This document shows positions 24,408 through 36,004 of a DNA stretch of 64,000 nt, in pieces. The position numbers and the translations under genes were made by a program. The notes beneath the pieces were generated by a model, which was given only the letters and a program-made list of their open reading frames with translations, did not search any database and was not told where the DNA came from. Source of the stretch: Bicyclus anynana (lineage: Eukaryota > Arthropoda > Insecta > Lepidoptera > Nymphalidae); assembly GCF_947172395.1 (NCBI RefSeq), contig NC_069092.1:7857418-7921417 (forward strand), in the 5' to 3' direction. How positions within the stretch are numbered: the first letter of the stretch is position 1; each line of letters opens with the position of its first letter.

Positions 24408-24700
24408 CTAGGCAATGCCCCCAACTTCGTACGCGTGAAATTCTAGTTTTCATAAATCCCGCGGGAACTATGTATTTTTTCGGGATTAAAAGTATATGTT
24501 GCTCCATATTCGAATGAAAGTCCCGTTAAATTTTTTTCAGTCGTTCCAGAGATTAACCCAGACAAACAGAAAGAAAGACAGGCGAAAATTTTTAAAAAAG
24601 CTTGAATATGTTTTAGTGTCGTGTAAATAGCTATAAGCATACATACAGTTATATTTAAATCACAGACAGACACTTCAATTTTATTTAAATGTATTGATTT
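24408..24700 (-). mobile_element. CTAG-ended repeat, diverged
   Basis: CTAG at 24408-24411, then 'CAACTTCGTACGCGTGAAAT', 'TAAATCCCGCGGGAACTATG', '...GTCGTTCCAGAGATTA', closing with 'AATCACAGACAGACACTTCA'. The same order of blocks occurs at 44286-44546. Confidence 0.5.
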
Positions 24701-25021
24701 AAAGAATTATAGGACATGTATTTCACAGTATCCTGCATCCTGCGTCCTGCACGCTGTGTAAACTCCTAATACTGGCGTCTGATTTTAGGTCGCCACTTAG
24801 ACAACTTGAATGTATATGTAGGCTCTCTATTATAAGCACTTCAAACAACAAAGTGTTTTGAAATCACAGACAGACACTTCAATTTCATTTATATGTATTG
24901 ATTTAAATACATGTGAAGGCAGCCTCACAGTATCCCGCCCTGCACGCTGTGTACACTCCAAGTACAAGCGTCTGAACTTAGGTCGCCACTTAGAGAACTT
25001 GAATATATGTGGGCTCTCTAT
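24657..25021. repeat. Diverged segmental tandem duplication
   Basis: Two units, 24657-24831 and 24861-25021. Both open with AAATCACAGACAGACACTTC and share 'TGTATTGATTTAAA', 'CCTGCACGCTGTGTA', 'TAGGTCGCCACTTAGA', 'AACTTGAAT' and 'GGCTCTCTATT', with indels between. The start coincides with the 3' block of the CTAG-ended repeat. Confidence 0.7.
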
Positions 25022-25140
25022 TTTCTGTTTCGACAAGCTTTTCCTGTTCCTTGTAACACGACACAGTATGGTGGTTCGAGCTGCCTGCACATGTTCTAAT
25101 TGCAATTTTCTGCTGCAATTAATAGCAATACTCGTAGGTA

Positions 25141-25459
25141 GGGTTTAGCCCAGTGGATATGACCTCCGCCTTCCGGAGGGTGTGGGTTTAAATCCGGTCT
25201 GGGGCATGCACCTCCAACTTTTCAGTTTTGTGCATTTTAAGAAATTAAATATCACGTGTCCCAAACGGTTAAGGAAAAATATCGTGAGGAAACCTGAATA
25301 CTAGAGAATTTTCTTAATTCTCTGCGTATGTGAAGTCTGCCAATCCGCATTGGGCCAGCGTGATGGAGCGTGGGAGTATGGGGTTAGACCAAAGCCTAAC
25401 CCCTCTAATTCTGAGAGGAGACTCGAGCTCAGCAGTGAGCCGATAATGAGATGATGATG
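25141..25459 (+). mobile_element. SINE-A, full length with target duplication
   Basis: 319 bp. Head 'TTTAGCCCAGTGGATATGAC' (A box) and 'GGGTTTAAATCC' (B box with a change), full body, tail ending in ATGATGATG. Flanked by ACTCGTAGGTA (25130-25140) and ACTCGTATGTA (25460-25470), 10 of 11 identical. Confidence 0.85.
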
Positions 25460-25604
25460 ACTCGTATGTATAACTCATTTAATTTAATATTTTTATGACA
25501 CACCTTCATACTTCGTGGATAAAAGCTTAAACCTGTGGCAACTTGTTTAATGTACTTAATTTCGTTAAGATAAGACAGTAATTCACATTTATATTATTAT
25601 GACC

Positions 25605-25725
25605 CAGCAAACTTTGCTTTGCCTTGTATATTGAAAAATAGATGTTGGTTGATTGTCAGACCTATCTGATATGTACACAAAATTTCATAAAAATCGGTCT
25701 AGCCGTTCCGGAGGGCTTTGGTTAC
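25605..25725. repeat. Dispersed-repeat-like fragment
   Basis: 'ACTTTGCTTTGCCTTGTATA', 'AAAATCGGTCTAGCCGTTCC' and 'GGAGGGCTTTGG' have the layout of 3' ends of lepidopteran interspersed repeats. No second copy in this window confirms it. Confidence 0.35.
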
Positions 25726-26965
25726 AAACTACGCGACACGAAAATTGTATATATTAGATTTAATTTGTAGTCATATATTCTACAAGTTAATATCATTCAG
25801 AGTAGGTTACGTACAAAATTCAAGATATTTTCATACTTTCACGTCAACTTACACAAATTTAAATATTTTTTATGCTCTACTTATTTCAGTCGTATCAACT
25901 GATTTTTTTTTCCTTTATTTTTATCGTTAATTATTTTAATCAGTGTCAATAATTTTGTTCTCTTTGATCTGTTTCTCACGGCATAATATAAAAAAGATTA
26001 AATCTTTTAATTCCGCAAATATATTTCGTATTTAATATGATATTGATCGTGACAATTTTACTTTTCTTCTTATTAATCGTATACTTGGTAATTTTATGTT
26101 CGTGTTAATTAATATCTGTATTTTACAATGGAATCACTGAGATGTTTTTTGTCTGCATCTTCATTGTCTTATGTTCCCACTGCGTCGCTGAAAAGTATAA
26201 AAAGTTTGGCTTCCATGTTAGAATAAAGTTATTAACTTTATTGCTACAGTACTAGACAGGATGTTATAAAAATGTTTATAGCTAGATGTTGTAGGTTAAT
26301 GGTTTTATGAATACTATACTGGCAGAAGCTTGCTGCAAGGCAATCATTTTTGTTGCCACAATTTGCTATAGTTACAGCGTCTGCCTACTCATCGCCATTT
26401 TCACTATTAACCTGGTCTTGGATTATGCTAAATACCTAAACTGATATGCACATAGATTTATTAATCGTTAATGTGCCCTAATACAGAAAAAGTGGGTAGA
26501 TATGTCGCTGATTTCATGTTTGATGTCAATCAGTTGAAAGTCCCTACCAAAGCGCGTTACTGAGTACGTGTCTTAATAAATGTCGGTCACTATTGTCATG
26601 CACTAATAATAAATGGACAGGCTCACGCAATTTACCGTGGACACTGTATAAATTTGTGAAATTTATATGACAATATGATGACACTATTTTAGTATTTACT
26701 AACTGACCCCTAGTCCATTTAAATGTCATTTTTGACCTTGTTTAATATGTCATCTATTTCATTTTTTCAAGGTGTGTAAAGTTTTTTTCTTCCCTTTTCC
26801 TGCTGGCGCCGTTTTGAAAAAGAGATACAATTGGTTTTTGTGGTTTATCTTAGAAAGTATAAGTAAGGTTGCGCAAGAAAATTTTTGATTTTTTTTTTGT
26901 TTCAAATGAAATTTTTTAATCTTTAATCTACTATCTTTGACATATACGAAATTGAGATTCTATGT

Positions 26966-27057
26966 AACAAATGTCATCCAGCGCTTGGGGTTATTAAACA
27001 GTATGTAGATGACATTTTGTTGTTAATAAAGACCAAAATAGTGAATAAACCAGCAGA
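26966..27057 (-). mobile_element. MITE-2 half copy
   Basis: 'ACAAATGTCATCCAGCGCTT', 'AGTATGTAGATGACATTTTG' and 'AATAAAGACCAAAATAGTG', then 'ACCAGCAG', match the inverted left half of 35791-36004. The other arm is absent or too eroded to see. Confidence 0.55.
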
Positions 27058-27614
27058 TCAAGTAATTCTTAGAAGCAAAAACAACAATATTAATTTAATA
27101 TCGGTTACTTATTAGGAGTTAGCGTGGACATACAACTTTAGGACTATAAAAGTTGAATCTTCGAAATTTCCGGTTTTGATGCAACATTGTATTTAAAGTT
27201 AGAAACTGTTTATCGATTGTGTATCTTACTTTGTTAAATTGTTATTAAATTTATCAATAATCTTAAGCTATACTTGATAAAAAAGAGTTCAGCCTGCTAA
27301 CATAAATTAAAGATGATTGAATATCTGAAGTGAGTCGATCACGCGATTTTATCCACAGATTATATGTGAGAATGACCGTAATAACAGATAGGTTATTTTT
27401 TAGCGCCACTTCCCATTGTTTGCTGCAGCATTGTGTGCTGAGTCTTCATTAGCTTCGACAGCTCGCTTCATTGACGATACAGAAAGTGTTTTACAGCCAT
27501 TAAGCTTTTTGCGCCATTCAATATTGGCTTAACCTAAAAACGTTGAACTGGGAATTAGTGTATGTTGAGAATTACATCGGTAGGTGTATATTGCTTGGTA
27601 TGAAGTCTTACACG

Positions 27615-27660
27615 GAAGCTAAGTTTTTTCCACGCGGACGAAGTCGTGGGCGGCCGCTAG
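27615..27660 (+). mobile_element. Helitron-like 3' end only
   Basis: 'CCACGCGGACGAAGTCGTGG' (CACG/CGTG hairpin), then GCGGCCG and CTAG followed by T. No 5' partner is visible. Confidence 0.5.
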
Positions 27661-28499
27661 TAACTTATAAATTATAAATAAATATGTTAAGATAGTAAAT
27701 TATCATTATTTTAAATGAGCAACGGCTCTTTTCAGTAGAAATCTACCCTCCAAACCGGTGGTAGAGTCGGTAATGATGTTTTACAAAAATCGCATTTTAA
27801 AAAGTCTCGTACATCATCGAAGTAGTAAGGTTTGAAGTCGTAATGTTTATTAAATAATATATACCTACATAATGGTTTTGTATCATACAAATACCTAATA
27901 CTTATTCAAAATCTAAGGGGTGGCGTTATAACTGAAAACAAAACTTCAATAACCACTTGAGCTCGATCGTCCAGATATCCCAAGTATAATATTAGTAGCA
28001 TTAATAGAAACTTAACTGAAGATAGAGATAGAGATAGATAGACTACAATTTTATGTGCCCCACTGCGCCGCGTCTTTGAGATGGTAATATCACTTTTCAA
28101 GTAAATAAAACAGACAGGGGAACAACATAGATTCTGTAGATATACGAGCAGATAGAATTTTTCTCAGGGAGACCCGGTTAAAGTGATGCGGATGCGAATA
28201 TGAACGTCTACTTGACTGACGCTATCGCTTTCCCATTCACGAAGGATCTGTTCAGTTAGATGGATTCCAACAATGTCGCATTTATAATTACAAATGTTTG
28301 TAGTGTGACGATAATTTATGACTTGGATCAAAAACTCTATAAGTTACTCTGCTCGTTGAGTCAAATACATCAATATACCTATTGTTTTAAAGCAAAAATT
28401 GGCAGGATATGAAAGGATCATTACCAAGTGATGTGTCTATCAACCTGAGTCGTAGGTGTTAAGTTTCATTTGTCTGTAATAAATATAAACACTGGCAAC

Positions 28500-28770
28500 C
28501 TCTGCGTAATCGAATCAGAAATGAGGAGATCCGCAGAAGAACCGAAGTCACCGACATAGCTCAACGAGTTGCGAAGCTGAAGTGGCAATGGGCGCATGGT
28601 TCGAAGAGCCGATGAACGTTGGGGTCCCAAAGTGCTGGAATGGCGACCCCGCACTAGTAAGCGCAGTGTTGGTCGATCCCTCACCAGGTGGCTCAGTATC
28701 GTGATGTTTGTAAGACCCTACAAAAGGCCTATGTCCTGCAGTGGACGTCCATCGGCTGATATGATGTCTG
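28500..28770 (+). pseudogene. LINE endonuclease/RT C-terminal pseudogene
   Basis: Frame 1 reads RNEEIRRRTEVTDIAQRVAK then LKWQWA; a frameshift at about 28595-28605 moves the rest (VRRADERWGPKVLEWRPRTS, KRSVGRSLTRW) to another frame. The tail has 'CAGTGGACGTCCATCGGCTG', the usual 3' end. The AKLKWQWAGH / VLEWRPRTGKRSVGRP pair is the C-terminus of a common lepidopteran endonuclease-reverse transcriptase; an internal deletion and the frameshift make it dead. Confidence 0.8.
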
Positions 28771-29567
28771 GCAACCATCCATGCCCTTCAGATCAAAGGA
28801 ATTTTAACATAATTTTAGACTCATTTACTGATTTGATTCGATTCGATAAACGTATTGTGTTACAAGTATGTTCTCGCCCTTATGCTGTCGTCGGCCTGTT
28901 GTTTAGAATATAATATTATCAACAAATAACCGTTATTGAGGTTAACCAGCCCGCACAATAAAGTAAAGGCAATTGACATGGCAATGGAGTAAATTTAAAC
29001 GACGCGACGTCAAGTGACCTCAGGGCTTGGAAAGCCGTGGACTTTCTATGGACATTGGCCACTACAAAATAAAACGAGAGATCTTACAATCAATTAATAA
29101 AATCTGTTTGATTTATTATAACACGTGCCGTTTGCGGCATTGTTTTCGACTGGCATTCCTACGAAATATGAGTGCACTCTGAACATTGAGGTCTTGTCTC
29201 GACTATATATCAAAGTGAACGTTAAATGTCGACTGATATGTCGAATATCTTAATTGATAGATCAATCAAACTTTCTTTCATGTACAACAGTAGATAACAA
29301 TAAAATAGTAATGACCAAAATGTGTTGCTATAAAATTAATAAAATATTAAAAAAAGAGTCTTTTAGTTTTATATAATTATGTAAAATCGCAATCGAAATT
29401 AAATGAATATGCAAATTTTCATGACCCTAACCCTCGCAGAAAACCCTCACGAGGAGACAATCCTAGCCACAGATTCAACTTAATTCTATAATATTTCCAT
29501 AACTGAATTTGATTGTAGAAGTTCCATGAATGTGGTCGAAGAATTGTCCCATACAATATATTAAAAA

Positions 29568-29760
29568 TTAGCCGACGCCCTGCGGTTTCACCCGCGTAGT
29601 TTCTGGCAACCATACATACAGAGATAAAATATAGCCTATGACACTCACAAATATCATGGTTTTTAATAGTGGTAAAAGATTTTTCAAAATCAGTTTAGTA
29701 GGTCCAGAGATTGTCTCCCACAATACCACAAACTTTACCTCTTTATAATATTAGTATAGA
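29568..29760 (-). mobile_element. Helitron-like element, near full length
   Basis: 5' end on the minus strand TCTATACTAATATTATAAAG. The 3' end reads TTAG instead of CTAG at 29568-29571. The hairpin region 'CCTGCGGTTTCACCCGCG' is on the top strand. Closest to the copies at 10981 and 31678. Confidence 0.6.
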
Positions 29761-30079
29761 TAACGCTTTATTAAAAAGCTCTTAATCGTTATAAAGTAAT
29801 AGACAACGTCGCAGGTAGATTGTAGCAAGTACTAAATTGCTTTCTCCATGTATCCTCCATAAATAAGTGCGTACTCGCCAAAGTAGTTGTAAAGATGTAT
29901 AAAGTGAGTCTTGAATTTATCTTTTCTCTTATTCTTGCTGAAACTATAATAGTGAATGAATGGAATATATTGTCTAATGAATGAGAGTTGTACCTTTCTT
30001 GAACGCGAGTGACCCCCGCACAACCAAAAGCTCGACATCTAAGGCATGTTCTGTCCACAGTCTACGGCCTGCACACTGT

Positions 30080-30545
30080 TCATATTATTTTAGTGCTCCG
30101 CTGTACGCTAAACGTCCCCACAGTACTATTGCTAATAGAACGGGATGCGATAGTCAGACATGCCTCATTGTTTGTCAGCCCATGCTCCTATCTAGTGCCG
30201 TGCACTTGGGTAGGAGCATGGGTCATAAATGCAAAAAAGCACTGCCTACCCTAAGGACTCAATACAAATTTTACTTATACTGCATACCCTAGTTAAAAAC
30301 CTTATGCACGCCTACGGTAAATATAGGTTTTCTTGAATAAAAATTTTAACGATGTTTTACGTAGAGCTGCCACGAAGCTAGGCGACTAGCGACTTGGGAC
30401 ATGATTTCTCTTATTATATTGAGGAAAATATAAAAAAATACGGCTTATACCTGGACGATTGAGGATCTGGACCATTGACACCTATGGCCCTCCAAATGCA
30501 TTTGCCATGGTACTTACCTATGGTAGGAGCATAGACTTTCAAACT
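30080..30545. repeat. Repeat D copy
   Basis: 'GGGTAGGAGCATGGGTCATA', 'AGCACTGCCTACCCTAAGGA', then 'GCTGCCACGAAGCTAGGCGA' and 'TACTTACCTATGGTAGGAGC'. The second part is shared with 40275-40480 and in small part with about 7650-7675. It carries a local hairpin CATGCTCCTA...TAGGAGCATG (30179-30218). Class unknown. Confidence 0.45.
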
Positions 30546-31186
30546 TAGACTAAAGCCATACTCAAGAATAGGACTAATATATTTTTGAAAGATAATTTAT
30601 AAAACAACAATATATAATTTAAAATAAAAAAGTTATGAAATGACATGCGTTTCTACCTACATTTCTAATTTGATTGTTAGTAGACAGTAATCCTCGAGTA
30701 TGGCTTTAGTATAGACTAAAATAAGGTATGTCCGACCATCGCAGGCTCTCCGTTCATAACAAGATTTAAAAGATAACGTAAATAAATGGCAAATAATTAT
30801 AAACTCGTAATGTTGTTTAATTAAATGCCTCCAGACTAGATCTCGCCAGACAGATTTTATATTACGAATATTTTGTAGGTTAACGTGTGGATATGGGTTT
30901 TCTTCGTGATTAGCATCTTTGAAATAACCGTGCGTTATAAATATAAAACTTTCTTTATGAAACTTAATATTCGCTAAAGTAGGAAAATCGGGCTTTAAAT
31001 CATAATTGTTTATTTTGCAAATTTGTCAGAGTGTATATTAAATAGAAACTTATCGTATATTTTAATGAATGTGTTAATAAGTTTTAATGAATTAATAACT
31101 CAAATTAAAATGTTCATAGAAATTAGTACAGATACATTAATGTTAAATATGTGAAAGCTTGTGAATAATTTGTATTTATATATTAA

Positions 31187-31225
31187 CTAGCGGACGCCCG
31201 CGACTTCGTCCGCGTAAATTTCGAT
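31187..31225 (-). mobile_element. Helitron-like 3' end at a microsatellite
   Basis: CTAG at 31187-31190, then CGGACGCCCGCGACTTCGTC and CGCGTAAATT on the top strand; the pyrimidine array begins within about 40 bp. Confidence 0.55.
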
Positions 31226-31620
31226 GTCAACTTTACTACTACCCCTACCCTACATCTACCCTACCCCTACCCTACCCCTACCCCACCCTACCCCCACCCT
31301 ACCCCTACCCTACCCCAAACCTACCCCTACCCTACCCCTACCTTACCTACACCCTACCCCCATCCTACCCCTACCCTCCCCGTACCATATCCCTTTCCTA
31401 CCCCTATCCCACCCGTACCCCTATCTCACGCCTATCCTACCCCTACCCTACCACTTCCCTATCCTACCCGTACCTCTACCCTACCACTAACCTACCTCTA
31501 CCACTACCCTAAACCCGGCCCTAAACCCGGCCCTAAACCTACCCTACCCATACACTACCCCTACGCTTCCCTACCCGTACCCTACACTACCCTGTAACTT
31601 CTCTATCTTACTCCTACCCT
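31226..31620. repeat. (CCCTAC)n-type microsatellite array
   Basis: Almost 400 bp of pyrimidine-rich CCCTA/CCCTAC units with many substitutions (CCCACC, CCCGTA, CCCAAA). It is not the insect telomere repeat CCTAA. The Pro/Leu/Tyr-rich open frame over it is an artefact of the repeat. Confidence 0.85.
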
Positions 31621-31677
31621 TAGCAAAATGGGTCCAGTCCTTTGAGAGTGGTGGTATGACAAAGAGAAATAGAGACT

Positions 31678-31869
31678 TCTATGCTAATAATATAAAGAGG
31701 TAAAGTTCGTGTGGTTGTAGGAGGTAATCTCTGGATCTACTGGACCGATTTGGAAAATTGTTTTACCAATAGAAAGTTACGTTATTTGCGAGTGTTATAG
31801 GCTATGTTTGATCCCCATATTCACACGGGAACGGGAACTACGTAAATTAAAGCGCCGGGCGTCATGTAG
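31678..31869 (+). mobile_element. Helitron-like element
   Basis: Starts TCTATGCTAATAATATAAAG and includes 'TCTGGATCTACTGGACCGAT' and 'GGGAACGGGAACTACG'; the CTAG end is changed to GTAG at 31866-31869. It lies opposite in orientation to the end at 31187, with the array between them. Confidence 0.55.
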
Positions 31870-31984
31870 CGGAATTTCTGCGTCTTTTAGAAATTTTGTA
31901 TTATCTCCGAAACTATTTAGGTAGTTAACATACTGTAAAGGGCAAATCTTATCTCCATAATATCCTTGTGATTATTAAATAGTT

Positions 31985-32224
31985 TATTTTAATAGGGATT
32001 AAAGTTTAGTTGTATAAATAATGACGTAAACCTAAGTATATAAAATTAATAATTTTTAAAACACAAAAGGTACTATATCTGCTAATATATAGAAAATAGA
32101 CATATAGTGTCGCGGACTTTTTTGTAGAACTTTTATAGATACATAAAGTCTCCATACATTAATTTCGATTTTACACAATAGTTAAGGCAGCGCATGCGAA
32201 TAAGTCTGTTTAAGAGGATTTTCA
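31985..32224. other. Unassigned DNA between Helitron-like copies
   Basis: Includes 'CGCGGACTTTTTTGTAGAAC' and 'AGTCTCCATACAT', which resemble interiors of CTAG-ended repeats, but no termini are visible. Confidence 0.35.
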
Positions 32225-32434
32225 GTCCGACCTGTATGACAAAAACTGTGATAACTCGGCTAATATTTATGATACCAATATAAAATATAGCCTATAGCAC
32301 TCCCCGATAATGTAGCATTCTACTGGTGAAAGAATTTTTGAAATCGGACCAGTAGTTCTGAAGATTACCCAATTTAAAAAATGTGACAAACTTACAAACT
32401 TACAAACTTTACCTCTTTATAATATTAGTATAGA
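32225..32434 (-). mobile_element. Helitron-like element, 3' part lost
   Basis: The 5' end on the minus strand is TCTATACTAATATTATAAAG at 32434. 'TCGGACCAGTAGTTCTGAAG' and 'AAATATAGCCTATAGCACTC' are present. The CTAG end is not found. The next copy starts 3 bases away. Confidence 0.55.
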
Positions 32435-32437
32435 TTA

Positions 32438-32633
32438 CTAGCAGATGCCGCGCGGTTTCACCCGTGTGGTTCCCGTTCCCGTAGGAATTCGGGGATAAAA
32501 TTTAGCCTATAGCTTTCCTCGATAAATAGGCTCGATAACATTGAAAAAATTTTTCAAATCGGACCAGTACTTCCTGAGATTAGCACGTTCAATCAAACAA
32601 ATAAACTCTTCAGCTTTATAATATTAGTATAGA
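32438..32633 (-). mobile_element. Helitron-like element, full length
   Basis: CTAG at 32438-32441, 'GCGCGGTTTCACCCGTG', 'TTCCCGTTCCCGTAGGAATT', 'TCGGACCAGTACTTCCTGAG', and the terminal TTTATAATATTAGTATAGA. About 196 bp, the same size as 57976-58170. Confidence 0.65.
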
Positions 32634-33287
32634 TAGTAGGATTTAGTTTTACTCAGTAGAATAAACCACATTTTAAAATAGAATTATGTTCTCTTAGAAA
32701 ATGAACTTTTGACTAGAGGCTAAACAAATTATTAGAAAAATAATCGATAACCATAAACAATCTCGGAAAACTAGAATTTTACTTTCGGAAGATTATCTTT
32801 GTTAAGTAGTGATAATAATACAGACTTACGAGTATATCCAGAAACTTAATAATTGAGTAAAAAAAGTTAAGAAATCTTGAGTCCCTAAATATACGTAAAA
32901 AAAATCGATTCACGAATTCGTGTTGATTCTCATATATTTAAATATAATAAAGCAAGTATTCTCACGCCGCACCTCAGTATCTGCCTTATCGTCTAACATC
33001 ATGCACATCTCTGCTCAAATTATGCAGAATGAAACTTGCTTAATTGGCCAATTTCCAGGCCATTATGCAAAATGTTAAAATATTTTGTACTGCTTGCAAT
33101 ATATAAAAAAAAAGAAATCTTCGCTCTGAACTACTTTAATAATGCAATCATTACAACTATAAATTAAATATTATCATACTTATAAATATATAGTTCTATT
33201 AGGTATAGGACCTGTAGCCAAGTCGATTCGCTTTCTACGATCGCAAATGCTTCGAAAATTCAAAATTTAATAGGAATGACTTTTTTT

Positions 33288-33515
33288 TTTATTCTTTACA
33301 AGTTAGTCCTTGACCACAATCTCACCTGGTGGTAAGTGATGATGTAATCTAAGATGGTAGCGGGCTAACTTGTTAGGAGTAGGAAGGCGATCCACGCCCC
33401 TTTCGGTTTTTACACAGCATCGTACCGGAACGCTAAATCGCTTGGCGGTACGTCTTTGCCGGTAGAGTGGTAACTAGCCACGGCCGAAGCCTCCCACCAG
33501 CCAAATTTGGTATCT
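33288..33515 (-). mobile_element. SINE-C, head-truncated
   Basis: T-run, then 'TCTTTACAAGTTAGTCCTTG', 'AATCTCACCTGGTGGTAAGT', 'GCATCGTACCGGAACGCTAA', 'GGCGGTACGTCTTTGCCGG', '...CCGAAGCCTCCCACCAG'. The tRNA-like head is missing. Confidence 0.7.
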
Positions 33516-33654
33516 ACAGGTCACATGATCAAGTTGTCGATCGGATCTGTCATTTCCATATATTTTTTTAGTTTTCGTAGCGTTAGCGTTTGTAGAAAGA
33601 GAATCGACCTGCCACTTGTTTACAAGCCCAGGTACATTTAGCTATCTAGGCTAA

Positions 33655-33735
33655 TGTGTATTGTAAAAAGTTTTAAAAGTGCTTGCTTCAAAAGCCTACT
33701 TGAAGTAAATGAATTAAGATTTCATTTTGAAAGGT
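33655..33735 (-). repeat. Repeat X fragment, inverted
   Basis: Minus strand shows ATTCATTTACTTCAAGTAGG then 'AAGCAAGCACTTTTAAAAC', the start of repeat X. Confidence 0.4.
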
Positions 33736-34369
33736 TAGATGTAATTTATTGTTTCTTTGTTACTATTTAACTCAAAAACAATTCGACGGATGGATGACTG
33801 ATGCAATTTAGTAATAAATAATTCGATAACGGTAAGTTTGGTCGATAAAAATCAAGATACACATCAGAAATAACGTATCCGCAATTCTTGATATGCATTC
33901 CGCTTTATAGTTTAGAATAATTATTATCAGCGGATGCTTGGCATTGAACCTGTACAACCAGTGCCTACTTCAAAATGACTAGTGTAATAGAAATTTGTAA
34001 CAAATTTGTGTCTATCATTCCATTTAATCTTGTTCATTATTATTATTATTGGATATCATAAATACATTAGTCAAGATCATTGACTTCCTGTTAGTTATAA
34101 TCCCATAACTAATACTTATCGTTGGCTTTATTGCACCAGTTCCTTGCGTTATAGTATCTTAGCTTTAGGATAAGCGCGCTGGAAAACGCCCCGAGTTAGC
34201 CATTAACTATGTAAACATTTAGAAAACAATCGTTATTATCAGACGGGTAATAAACGAAACAAACGCAACATTGAACTGGAGCAGCGTATTGATTTGCGAT
34301 TATTGTTAAGATACTTCATTTGATATATTATCTATACTTATTATTTACTAGATAGAGTAGAACTTAATT

Positions 34370-34445
34370 TAGAAAGAAAGAAAGAAAATAAATTTATTCA
34401 AATCTAAAAGTTACGGACAGTCTGCCCTACCCTACCCTACCCTAT
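34370..34445. repeat. (GAAA)n and CCCTA short tracts
   Basis: GAAAGAAAGAAAGAAAATAAAT followed, 50 bases on, by four CCCTA-type units. A similar GAAA-then-ATAAATTTATT arrangement is seen at about 57020-57060 inside a hAT element. Confidence 0.5.
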
Positions 34446-34449
34446 CCTT

Positions 34450-35785
34450 ATGACAGCATGTCTGTCTGTAACCCTTAAAAAGAAAGGGTGTACAGCTCAG
34501 CATATGCCGTGCATTACGTGCAAGTATAATACACGGCGCTTTTCAGCTGAGACCCGTGTGACGTCACAGCTTATAATTGTACAAATAAATTTAAATTAAC
34601 TAAATTAAAATAAGCAGCAAATATGTGTTACATTTTTACATTTTAAATTTTTAAAAATATTTATGTGATTTATGTTGCTTATTCGTAGGTGAAAACTTGA
34701 AAATAAATTACTTGGGACTTTTTGACCCATAAATAGTAGTGGCAAGTTATGTATTGCAAACATGTGTGCCTATACTTGAAATTATAGACTAAATTATTAT
34801 ATGGTTTGTAAACAATTTGCTCAATATTAGTTTTCATATAATAACTGAAGAAGAAGCGTAAATTTCGGAATCAAAATTTTATATTTTTAATTTCTAACTT
34901 TCATCCCCTATTACTTTACTTAAGTCATATTTATAATAGTACCAAGTTTTATCAAAAAAGTATAGCTGTTTAAGCGTATATACATTAAACATTTCACAAA
35001 CAAAGTATCTTTAACATTTACTTTACTATTATTAATTTATGGACCTACCATTGAAATTAATTTTATCGTCCTACATATTTTTTTCTCTACATTCTAGAAC
35101 ACTACTTTTCGCAGAACTGTATATATTTTTTGAATCACGTACATAATATTTGCATAATATTACAAGATAATTAGTTTACTATATATAAGTTTGACACCGA
35201 AAACTAAAATCAGAACTAACATTAGTACCAATAATTAGTTTAGCTACAGCCTCACATAAATGATTTTATGTTTAGTATTATAACTTATACCGACAAGAAA
35301 TACCTTACCATATTTACAACTCATCAAATTTCACACATAAAGCTGTAATTGCAAATATGTCCGTACATCGGTTGGGCATAGTTTAACGACCGGCGTACAA
35401 ACACATGCGTGTACAGTTCGCTGCATCTACACTACAAGTGATTAAATCACCACGTCAGTCCCATATAGCGGACACATATGATTTAATGGTCATCCACCGT
35501 AGTTTACTCAACGCGATAACATCGATGAGGAAGTGCACGGAACCTAAGATACGGGGGTACGTACTCGTGCGAGTAAGTGCCGAGTACGTGACCGGTACAA
35601 CACCTGGAGACAATGTGATAACTGATAAAGTGGATTTTGCGTAACGAGCGTTCAACGGTAGTAATTGCGTTGTGCTTAGGAATTATTTTATCTTTAAGCG
35701 TCTTTTATACTTGCCACTGATTATGTTGTAAATTCTCGTTGGCCTATTATTTAAAAACTTTGTCCAGTAGCTTATGCAGCTCTAT
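34450..35785. other. No gene recognised
   Basis: AT-rich unassigned DNA. Frames of 79 and 66 codons at 35405-35655 lie antiparallel over each other and have no motif. Confidence 0.5.
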
Positions 35786-35790
35786 GAAGT

Positions 35791-36004
35791 CCTGCTGGCC
35801 TATTCACTACTTTGATCTTTATTATCAACCTATTCAAATAACAAATCAATTGACAATGTCATCTACATACTATATGATATCCACCAGTAGGTAAGCACCG
35901 GATGACATTTGTATTATGTATCATAGTATGTAGATGACATTTTGTCAATAGAATTGTTGTTTATTTTAATAGGTTTATAATGAAGACCAAAATAGACCAG
36001 CTGG
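35791..36004. mobile_element. MITE-2, fully palindromic
   Basis: About 214 bp. The left arm (CTGCTGGCCTATTCACTACT, then 'GATCTTTATTATCAACCTAT', then 'AATGTCATCTACATACTAT') is repeated inverted in the right arm ('ATAGTATGTAGATGACATTT', 'AATAGGTTTATAATGAAGAC', 'CAAAATAGACCAGCTGG'). Arms are about 85 bp with mismatches. No coding capacity. Confidence 0.7.

Larger units (their letters stand above)
25730..28490. other. No gene recognised; repeat scraps
   Basis: Mostly AT-rich unassigned DNA. Recognisable items are a half copy of MITE-2 (about 26966-27057), a Helitron-like end (CTAG at 27657-27660) and a short (GATAGA)n run at about 28019-28040. Confidence 0.5.

Noticed and set aside
28596..28913. 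105-codon frame as an independent gene
   Set aside because: Its first part is the frameshifted LINE C-terminus (VLEWRPRTSKRSVGRS); the rest is read-through.
31224..31490. 88-codon Pro/Leu/Tyr-rich frame
   Set aside because: It is only the translation of the CCCTAC microsatellite.
31226..31620. Interstitial telomere repeat
   Set aside because: Insect telomeres are (TTAGG)n, that is CCTAA on the other strand. The unit here is CCCTAC with variants, so it is a microsatellite and not telomeric DNA.
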